Part shown: positions 15,806 to 21,023 of the stretch, one piece after another
Numbering within the stretch: the stretch's first letter is position 1
How the letters are laid out: each line of letters starts with the position of its first letter
Source: UBA4572 sp049965515
GTDB lineage: Bacteria > Nitrospirota > Leptospirillia > Leptospirillales > Leptospirillaceae
NCBI GenBank assembly: GCA_049965515.1
Contig: JBMFWG010000030.1
Location: forward strand, 1-22,124
Reading direction: 5' to 3'
DNA length: 22,124 bases
Position numbers and translations under genes: made by a program
Notes under the pieces: model-generated
The model's database searches: none
Told to the model about the DNA's origin: nothing
What the model saw: the letters and a program-made list of their open reading frames with translations, nothing else

Positions 15806-16471
15806 ATGTTCAGGTTCTCCCGGATTCTCCCGGTTGTCGTCACCCTTTTTCTGGCATCCTGCCACCTCTATGACTCGGGGAAAGATGACCGGCAAGGAAA
15901 TTACCTGATCAACGCGCGCTCCGAGCCAAACTATGTCCGGACCATCCCCATCCCCTCATCGGACAAGGGCCTGGTCATCGTCAAGAAGGTCCGCCTTGAG
16001 ACGAAGGTCCGGATGTCCGCCCTCGACTTCATCCGGGAGGCGAAGCCTCGACCTTACCACGACTATGGCAAGCTCTACCTCATGGGATTCCGGAGACAAA
16101 AGATCTATGCCAATGGCGAGCCCGAGCGTCCCTATCGATGGATCCGTCCCATGGGGGGCCGTCCCTACCGTTACCTTTATACCGGAAAATTTGTGGCCTT
16201 CCCCAAAGACTGGGAAGAAGAAAAGGCCTGGGAGCATCGCAAGGAGATCAAGCGAGAGGAAAAAACCGCCGGGGAAAGCGCCAGGGGACATAATGTGACA
16301 CTTCCTCCCGCCAAAGCCCGGGGACCTCTGGGCGGTGCGATCATCCAGCAGGATGAGCACTCCATGACGGAAATGCTCCGATCCGGGGCCTATGTCTTCC
16401 ACCCGAAGAGCGAGCTTGAAGCCGCAGGCTATCATTACAACCCTGTGACAGGATGGACCCTGACAAAGTAG
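15806..16471 (+). CDS. Predicted lipoprotein, unknown function
   Basis: A 221-residue exported protein with a lipoprotein signal: a short basic start, a hydrophobic core (ILPVVVTLFLA) and lipobox LASC with acceptor Cys19. The next residue is His, so the Asp+2 inner-membrane retention signal is absent and outer-membrane sorting is likely. The mature part is basic and tyrosine-rich (KPRPYHDYGKLYLMGF, GGRPYRYLYTG), with a charged helical stretch (EEEKAWEHRKEIKREEK) and a C-terminal HYNPVTGWTLTK. I recognise no family. AAAGGGAG lies 7 nt before the ATG. It is divergent from the carbonic anhydrase operon across about 220 bp. Confidence 0.8.
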   Translation: MFRFSRILPVVVTLFLASCHLYDSGKDDRQGNYLINARSEPNYVRTIPIPSSDKGLVIVKKVRLETKVRMSALDFIREAKPRPYHDYGKLYLMGFRRQKIYANGEPERPYRWIRPMGGRPYRYLYTGKFVAFPKDWEEEKAWEHRKEIKREEKTAGESARGHNVTLPPAKARGPLGGAIIQQDEHSMTEMLRSGAYVFHPKSELEAAGYHYNPVTGWTLTK

Positions 16472-16539
16472 TCGAAGATGAAGGAGACAAGCCTTCCCTC
16501 TTTCCCACGGTCCCTGGGCAAAAGGGTAAAACCAATGAG

Positions 16540-16568
16540 TCGACTCCACAAAGAAGCTGTCGTATAAT
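16540..16568 (+). promoter_or_regulatory. Sigma-70 promoter for the peroxiredoxin leader
   Basis: TCGACT (16540-16545; 4 of 6 match to TTGACA), an exact 17-bp spacer and a perfect TATAAT (16563-16568). Transcription should start near 16575, giving a leader of about 190 nt before the peroxiredoxin start. Confidence 0.6.
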
Positions 16569-16605
16569 GAATGAACATTTTTCGATCAGGTGCCGGGTCG
16601 ACAGA

Positions 16606-16637
16606 TCGGAGTGACGGAACGATTCCTCACACTCCGA
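16606..16637 (+). other. Leader hairpin 1 upstream of the peroxiredoxin
   Basis: TCGGAGTG (16606-16613) pairs perfectly with CACTCCGA (16630-16637), and inside it GGAA (16616-16619) pairs with TTCC (16623-16626). It lies about 30 nt after the predicted transcription start. GATCG at 16604-16608 could alternatively pair with CGATC at 16583-16587, so two exclusive folds are possible. Confidence 0.5.
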
Positions 16638-16688
16638 CTCTTTCGCCAGAGCCATCGGGACCTTGTGAAAAAGAGAAGTCAAGCAAAG

Positions 16689-16715
16689 AGGACGACCCTC
16701 AGCGATGGTCGTCCT
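16689..16715 (+). other. Leader hairpin 2 upstream of the peroxiredoxin
   Basis: AGGACGACC (16689-16697) and GGTCGTCCT (16707-16715) form a perfect 9-bp stem with a 9-nt loop. The following bases (TAACCCTTACC) are not a T run, so this is not a standard terminator. It ends about 50 nt before the peroxiredoxin start and could act as an operator, an RNA-stability element or part of a riboregulator. Confidence 0.5.
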
Positions 16716-16767
16716 TAACCCTTACCATCAACCCACCGATCGATCATCGATCTTCAGGAGGATCCAT

Positions 16768-17370
16768 ATGTCCGTTCTTGTTGGAAAGACCGCACCTGAC
16801 TTTACCGCCACTGCTGTGATGGGCGACAACTCCTTTAATGACAAGTTTACCCTCTCGGAGGTTCTGAAGGGAAAATATGGCGTCCTTTTCTTCTACCCCC
16901 TCGACTTCACCTTCGTCTGCCCCTCCGAAATCCTCGCCTTCGAACATCGCCTTAAGGAATTCCATTCACGCAACGTGGAAGTGATTTCCGTGAGCATCGA
17001 CTCTCACTTTTCCCACCTCGCCTGGAAAAACACCCCCGTCGAAAAGGGCGGCCTCGGCCATGTCAACTTCCCCATGGTGGCCGACCTGACAAAGAGCATC
17101 AGCCGTGACTACGACGTTCTCATTGGCGACAAGCTGGCTCTTCGCGGATCCTTCCTGATCGACAAGAACCGCATCGTCCGCCATCAGGTGGTCAACGACC
17201 TTCCCCTGGGACGCAACGTGGACGAAATGCTTCGCATGGTCGATGCGCTCCAGTACACCGAGCAGCACGGAGAGGTCTGCCCGGCCGGCTGGCAGAAGGG
17301 CAAGCCCGCAATGAAAGCCTCCACCGCTGGAGTTGCAGACTACCTCGCAAAGCATGCCAAAGAGCTCTAG
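16768..17370 (+). CDS. Typical 2-Cys peroxiredoxin (AhpC/Prx1 family)
   Basis: A cytoplasmic thiol peroxidase of 200 residues that reduces H2O2, organic peroxides or peroxynitrite. Peroxidatic Cys51 is in DFTFVCPSE and resolving Cys171 is in HGEVCPAGW. A GGLG motif at 94-97 is the feature linked in eukaryotic Prx1 to overoxidation sensitivity. An in-frame ATG at 16705 lies inside the hairpin and lacks a ribosome binding site. The ATG at 16768 has AGGAGG 6 nt upstream and starts the conserved domain. It has its own promoter, a structured leader and a strong terminator, so it is a single-gene unit. The reductase partner is not in the window. Confidence 0.96.
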   Translation: MSVLVGKTAPDFTATAVMGDNSFNDKFTLSEVLKGKYGVLFFYPLDFTFVCPSEILAFEHRLKEFHSRNVEVISVSIDSHFSHLAWKNTPVEKGGLGHVNFPMVADLTKSISRDYDVLIGDKLALRGSFLIDKNRIVRHQVVNDLPLGRNVDEMLRMVDALQYTEQHGEVCPAGWQKGKPAMKASTAGVADYLAKHAKEL

Positions 17371-17394
17371 AATTTTTTCCCTACCAACACACAG

Positions 17395-17427
17395 AGGGTC
17401 CCTGTTTTTTTCAGGGGCCCTTTTTTT
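17395..17427 (+). terminator. Intrinsic terminator of the peroxiredoxin gene
   Basis: AGGGTCCCTG (17395-17404) pairs with CAGGGGCCCT (17412-17421), with one U-G wobble. The loop is seven T and the stem is followed by a seven-T run (17421-17427). It begins 24 nt after the stop codon. Confidence 0.92.
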
Positions 17428-17488
17428 GCCTTGAGTCCGTGGCAAAGCAGAAAGGCCCCATTTCCTCTTTTAAGCAGGAACATGCCGC

Positions 17489-18163
17489 ATGATTTCATCG
17501 GTCATCTTCGACTTTAACGGGGTCATCATTGATGACGAGACGGTCCATCGGGATCTCTTTATTCAGGTACTGTCCCGGTGGAACGTCCCCCTCTCCTTCG
17601 AGGAATACGAGCGGCTCTATCTCGGGATGGATGATCGGGGGTGTCTCTCTGCCGCCTGGCGAGCGGCTCGGGGAAGCGACATTCCTGACAGCATTCTGGC
17701 AGAGCTGATTGATGAGAAATCTGCCCTTTATGAAAAGAAAATGGACGAAGGACTTCCCCTCTATGAGGGAGTCGCCCCTCTCATCCGCGAGCTGGCACGC
17801 CAAGTTCCCCTGTGCATCGTATCAGGGGCCCTCCGGCCCGAAATTGAACATGCCCTGGAGAAAAACTCTCTTGCCTCCCACTTTGCCTTTATCGTCAGTG
17901 CAGAGGACACTCCTAGAGGAAAGCCAGACCCTTCCGGATATCTGATGGCGAGGGCCGAGCTTCTTCGCCGCGGGCTCCACCAGGGAGAGCCGGAGACCAT
18001 TGCCGTCATAGAAGATTCCATACAGGGGATCGAAGCCGCCAAAGGGGCGGGACTCAAAGCCATTGGAGTCGGACACACCTATCCGCTCTCCGACCTTGCC
18101 ATGGCCGACCTCACCGTCGCTCACATCCGCACCCTCTCTCCGTCAACAATCCTTTCCCTCTGA
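17489..18163 (+). CDS. HAD-superfamily hydrolase-like protein with altered motif I
   Basis: A 224-residue HAD protein with a helical cap, of the beta-phosphoglucomutase/phosphatase type. Motif I is FDFNGVIID, so nucleophile Asp8 is kept but the +2 general acid/base Asp is replaced by Asn10 (codon AAC). Motif II is CIVSGA (Ser at about 115), motif III Lys is in RGKPDPSGY, and motif IV is VIEDSIQGIEAAKGAG. The whole fold is therefore present and only the acid/base is changed, which should weaken phosphatase turnover. It may be a phosphotransferase, a regulatory protein or a slow phosphatase. The start has AGGA 11 nt upstream. It lies 118 bp after the peroxiredoxin gene, behind its terminator, so it needs its own promoter, which I could not identify. 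Confidence 0.85.
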   Translation: MISSVIFDFNGVIIDDETVHRDLFIQVLSRWNVPLSFEEYERLYLGMDDRGCLSAAWRAARGSDIPDSILAELIDEKSALYEKKMDEGLPLYEGVAPLIRELARQVPLCIVSGALRPEIEHALEKNSLASHFAFIVSAEDTPRGKPDPSGYLMARAELLRRGLHQGEPETIAVIEDSIQGIEAAKGAGLKAIGVGHTYPLSDLAMADLTVAHIRTLSPSTILSL

Positions 18164-18291
18164 CGCACCATTGTGACCATGAGCACGCCGCATTGTGAGG
18201 AAAAGCATCGATTTCTCATGGCCTTTCAGGCACGATGAAAAAAGCATGGCCAGATTTTCCAACATCCACTCACTCAATTCGAGGTCAAACA

Positions 18292-18903
18292 GTGAATCGC
18301 CTACGTTCTTTTATTTCCCCTCTTGTCGCGCTCTTTCTCGTCTGTGCCCTCCTTCTTGTTTCCACAGCCCCTCGCGCCCTCGCAGACGGGGGTGACTCCC
18401 AAGGTAGCAGCACCACCTTCTCCGATACCGGAAAGTTTGGCGTCGGTCTGGCCTGGGCTCCCATGGACATGGTGCAGGGGGGATCAGATGTTTTTACGAA
18501 TACAGGCTTCGTTGATGCCCGATACTGGTTCAATGACAAATTTGGCATCGACGGAGGGATCGGACTGGGACTTCCCCAGGTTTCCCCTCAATCAAGCCTT
18601 CTTGTGACGATGAATGTGGAGCCCATGCTGGTTCTCATCAGCCGCAAGCACTCCCTTCTTTATGCCAATATCGACCTAATCCCGGCCCTCAATACGGGAG
18701 CCGAACTGCCCTCTGCCCTGACATTGTCTGCAGGACTTGGCATCGAAAGCCAGATCACCGATATTCCCAATCTTGCATGGTTTGCCCAGTGGAATCCCGT
18801 CTCCATCAACTGGAACTTTCCCTCGGGAGGCCCCAGCGCCACAGGGGTCACTTTCATGGGCTCCCTTATGAATATCATGCTGGGCTTCCATTACTACCTT
18901 TAA
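18292..18903 (+). CDS. Exported beta-barrel-like protein, unknown function
   Basis: A 203-residue exported protein. It has a basic start (MNRLRSF), a hydrophobic core (LVALFLVCALLLVST) and a cleavage site near RALA|DGG. The mature part alternates hydrophobic and polar residues with frequent Gly and aromatics (GKFGVGLAWAP, FVDARYWFNDKFGID, GIDGGIGLGLP). It ends in IMLGFHYYL, a typical outer-membrane-protein C-terminal strand. The family is unrecognised; an eight-stranded barrel is the best guess. The GTG at 18292 is chosen because GAGG lies 8 nt upstream and it gives a clean signal peptide. An ATG at 18235 would add 19 residues. It resembles the exported protein at 8428 in layout, but sequence similarity is not obvious. 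Confidence 0.72.
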   Translation: MNRLRSFISPLVALFLVCALLLVSTAPRALADGGDSQGSSTTFSDTGKFGVGLAWAPMDMVQGGSDVFTNTGFVDARYWFNDKFGIDGGIGLGLPQVSPQSSLLVTMNVEPMLVLISRKHSLLYANIDLIPALNTGAELPSALTLSAGLGIESQITDIPNLAWFAQWNPVSINWNFPSGGPSATGVTFMGSLMNIMLGFHYYL

Positions 18904-18915
18904 AGCTTCCTGATC

Positions 18916-18945
18916 CCGGGGCTTCTCCCTGCGAGAGGTCCCCGG
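18916..18945 (+). terminator. Weak terminator-like hairpin
   Basis: CCGGGG (18916-18921) pairs with CCCCGG (18940-18945), with an inner TCTC/GAGA stem. It begins 12 nt after the stop codon and is followed by AATCCCCTTTGAC, a poor T tract. It may insulate the barrel gene from the regulatory region downstream. Confidence 0.4.
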
Positions 18946-18965
18946 AATCCCCTTTGACAGTTTAC

Positions 18966-19001
18966 TGACACTTTTGTCCACAACAACGGACACAAGTGTC
19001 A
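18966..19001. promoter_or_regulatory. Tandem dyad, probable enhancer (UAS) for the sigma-54 promoter
   Basis: TGACACTTTTGTCC (18966-18979) and GGACACAAGTGTCA (18988-19001) are inverted repeats with one mismatch across an 8-nt spacer. Each arm is itself a dyad of form GACA-N4-TGTC, with centres at 18972.5 and 18994.5, 22 bp apart or about two helical turns. A further GACA half-site at 18956 is 11 bp upstream of the first. The centre lies about 120 bp before the predicted transcription start, where enhancer-binding activators of sigma-54 usually bind. No T run follows on either strand, so it is not a terminator. Confidence 0.6.
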
Positions 19002-19076
19002 AAAAACAGGGCACATCTTTTCCCCCTTCCCGAAAAGGAAAAAAGCAACAGCCCAACAAAAAAAGATATTTTTATT

Positions 19077-19093
19077 TTGGCATGAATATTGCT
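19077..19093 (+). promoter_or_regulatory. Sigma-54 (-24/-12) promoter
   Basis: TTGGCATGAATATTGCT matches the consensus TTGGCAC-N5-TTGCW at every conserved position except C to T after TTGGCA. The invariant GG (19079-19080) and GC (19091-19092) are separated by exactly 10 bp. Transcription should start near 19104, giving a leader of about 77 nt to the GTG at 19181. An AT-rich tract (about 19056-19078) lies between enhancer and promoter and could bend or bind IHF. rpoN and the activator are outside the window. Confidence 0.65.
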
Positions 19094-19180
19094 ATTCATT
19101 TAGTCGAAAGACCTGAAATTTTGAAAGAGCCTCCGGACTCAAGAAACAGAGCGATCCTAATTAATAAGGAGAGAGCATTC

Positions 19181-19819
19181 GTGGAAAGACTGAAGGGAAC
19201 ACTCGGAAAGGTCATGGCCGCCATGGGACTCTGGATCGGATCGACCCTCTCGGGGATGGAAATGGCCTCGGCAGGCGACCTGTCGGGAGCGACAGACCCG
19301 GAGAAGAAGGCCCCTCTCCTTGTGGGAGGAGTCGTCTTGGCCGTGCATCATACCCCTGGAAGCCGTAATATGTCTCTTGTCATCCGGGAGACCCGGATGG
19401 ACAAGAACGGAGAGCCGGTTTGCAATGCCCCCACCGGTCGCGTGCTGACCGTTGAATCCGTGGGGGGAATTTTTCTGTCCGACAAGGCCCGTCTCAAGAG
19501 CTCGATGGTTGTGATGGAATCCCCCGGGGACATCACGCCCCGAAACATCGTTCCGGGAGAGTGCGTCACCGTATCGCCCGATGACATCGATCTTGCAAAA
19601 AACATGATCCGGTCTTCGATCACCATTGAAGACGGCTCTCTCATGGCAAAGAAAACCGATGAGTTCCAGAAAGGACTCGTTGAACTCTGGGCACGGACTT
19701 CACCTGCCAAAGGCGCGGTGCCCTTTAACTGGAAAGGGTCGGAGCCCCGAAGCCAAAACAGAAGAGGACACTCCCTTCTGCCTGCTTCCCGTTCTGCACA
19801 CCCTGGACAGCCTGCCTGA
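19181..19819 (+). CDS. Exported protein of unknown function under a sigma-54-type promoter
   Basis: A 212-residue protein that I do not recognise. A signal peptide (core VMAAMGLWIGSTLSGM) ends at a likely ASA|GD site near residue 31. The mature domain begins with strand-like LLVGGVVLAVHH and has conserved-looking beta segments (RVLTVESVGGIFLS, GECVTVSPDDIDL). The only two cysteines, Cys81 and Cys128, could form one periplasmic disulfide. After about residue 180 the composition shifts to Ser/Arg/Pro-rich, suggesting a disordered tail or a late frameshift. The GTG start has AAGGAG 9 nt upstream. A longer frame from 18974 would run through the promoter region and is rejected. It is a single gene with its own regulatory region and a large 3' hairpin. 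Confidence 0.72.
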   Translation: MERLKGTLGKVMAAMGLWIGSTLSGMEMASAGDLSGATDPEKKAPLLVGGVVLAVHHTPGSRNMSLVIRETRMDKNGEPVCNAPTGRVLTVESVGGIFLSDKARLKSSMVVMESPGDITPRNIVPGECVTVSPDDIDLAKNMIRSSITIEDGSLMAKKTDEFQKGLVELWARTSPAKGAVPFNWKGSEPRSQNRRGHSLLPASRSAHPGQPA

Positions 19820-19833
19820 CCTTCCCTCCTTCT

Positions 19834-19894
19834 GTTCTGACCTTCCTGCCCGACCGCACCCTTCCGTTCGGAAGGGAGGGCTGAAGGTCAGAAC
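19834..19894 (+). terminator. Large nested hairpin after the sigma-54-controlled gene
   Basis: An outer perfect 12-bp stem, GTTCTGACCTTC (19834-19845) with GAAGGTCAGAAC (19883-19894), encloses a GCCC/GGGC stem and an inner perfect 8-bp stem, CCCTTCCG (19859-19866) with CGGAAGGG (19869-19876). CTGACCTTCC also occurs as a direct repeat at 19816. No T run follows, so it may be a factor-dependent terminator, an mRNA 3'-protecting structure or part of a repeated element. A smaller GGATTC/GAATCC hairpin (19914-19932) follows. Confidence 0.5.
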
Positions 19895-20064
19895 GGAGAT
19901 CCCACCTCACCGGGGATTCGCTCCCTGAATCCTTGATCTGTATCGCGACACCGTCCTCTCCAAGAATATGCCGGAGAGACGGCTTCGACCCTTAGCCAAC
20001 ATCTTGCTGTCTTTTGACCAATAACGACCCGATCATCTTTGATCCCGATTGTTCCCTTTTCATT

Positions 20065-20093
20065 TTGTCCGAGCCCGGCAATCATGATAGGAT
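20065..20093 (+). promoter_or_regulatory. Candidate sigma-70 promoter of thyX
   Basis: TTGTCC (20065-20070), a 17-bp spacer and TAGGAT (20088-20093), each matching 4 of 6 consensus bases. The start of transcription would be near 20100, about 39 nt before the thyX ATG. Confidence 0.35.
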
Positions 20094-20138
20094 CTCCTCC
20101 CGAAGACTTGTTCGATATCCATGTCAGGGGAGAGCGTG

Positions 20139-20951
20139 ATGGCCACATTCAATGAAGGAACCCGGGAGATCGCCGAAGAAATCGACGCCCGGCTTCGGGA
20201 GAACCCTGAGTTTTCGAGACGACTGGGAAAATTCGGATTCATAGAACTTGAAGATACCTGGGGAGACGAGACCACCATTCTCAATACTGCCCGGGTGTCG
20301 ACCTCCAACCGCCGGATCCGGAGCGTGAAAGACTTGACGGAGAAAGATCACAACCTCCTCTTTCACCTGCTCTCCCAGCACCACGGAACGCCCTTCGAAA
20401 CGGTCTACTTTCGCTTCCGCTTCATCGCCCCCATTTTCGTCCTCCGCCAGTGGGTCAAACATCGGATCTCGACCTGGAACGAGTTTTCCATGAGATACCG
20501 GAAGCCCATCTCCGCCTATTACGTCCCAGACAAGGAGGCCGTGACGGTGGAGGGTTTTCCCGTGCTGACCCCCGATCAGATCGAGCGCTATACGGCCCTC
20601 ATGGAGCAAGTCTTCGCTTTCTACGAAACCGAATACCAGGAGGCCTGTCGGCGCATCGACGAGGCGGCCTCCCAAGGGAGGCTCTCCGGGGAAAAAAAAG
20701 ATCCCGCCGCCCGGAATCCCTATCGGGCCCGGGCCCGGGAACTCCTCCGGTCGGCGATGCCCGTCTCCGCCTACAGCGATGTCTACTGGACCGTCAACTT
20801 TCGCTCTCTCATGAACTTCTTCAATCTCCGCACCAAAGACAACGCCCAGTATGAAATCCGGGAGTACGCCCGGGCGGCCTACGACCTCTTTGCCCGAAAG
20901 TTCCCCCTTCTCGCCGACCTCTACAAGAAGGCCGGAAACGCTCCCGGCTGA
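20139..20951 (+). CDS. thyX: Flavin-dependent thymidylate synthase ThyX
   Basis: Makes dTMP from dUMP using methylenetetrahydrofolate, FAD and NADPH. The ThyX motif appears as KHR-x7-S (KHRISTWNEFS, Lys107 to Ser117) followed by MRYR; the usual first Arg of RHR is Lys here. QHHGTPFETVYFRF (80-93) and VYWTVNFRSLMNFFNLR with AQYEIREYA (215-245) are the other conserved blocks. Length is 270 residues, slightly longer than the 220-250 common in the family because of an inserted charged stretch (about 172-195). The ATG at 20139 has GGGGAG 6 nt upstream. The ATG at 20121 has none. It is a monocistronic gene that converges with the outer-membrane gene on the right. Confidence 0.95.
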   Translation: MATFNEGTREIAEEIDARLRENPEFSRRLGKFGFIELEDTWGDETTILNTARVSTSNRRIRSVKDLTEKDHNLLFHLLSQHHGTPFETVYFRFRFIAPIFVLRQWVKHRISTWNEFSMRYRKPISAYYVPDKEAVTVEGFPVLTPDQIERYTALMEQVFAFYETEYQEACRRIDEAASQGRLSGEKKDPAARNPYRARARELLRSAMPVSAYSDVYWTVNFRSLMNFFNLRTKDNAQYEIREYARAAYDLFARKFPLLADLYKKAGNAPG

Positions 20952-21023
20952 AATCTCCCTTCCTTCTCCCCCCCCCGACACGCAACATCATTCGAAACAG
21001 GCCGTGGGAACAGCGATGGTCGC

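Noticed and set aside
15610..15843. Minus-strand frame of 77 residues between carbonic anhydrase and lipoprotein genes
   Set aside because: It overlaps the lipoprotein start and its ribosome binding site, has no convincing ribosome binding site of its own and no recognisable feature. A shorter 56-residue version from 15780 cannot be fully excluded.
18954..18982. TTGACA at 18954 as a sigma-70 promoter
   Set aside because: No -10-like box lies 16-18 bp downstream (TCCACA at 17 bp). The GACA fits better as an additional half-site of the phased dyads.
18966..19001. The 14-bp inverted repeat as a terminator
   Set aside because: Neither strand has a T run after the stem, and the position and internal dyad symmetry fit a protein-binding site better.
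18974..19180. Upstream extension of the exported unknown protein
   Set aside because: The extension would be translated from the UAS and promoter region, is Lys/Gln-rich, and would hide the signal peptide that begins at the well-supported GTG at 19181.
20124..20981. Minus-strand frame of 285 residues opposite thyX
   Set aside because: It mirrors almost exactly the well-conserved ThyX coding frame, is Gly/Glu/Val-rich and has no family features.
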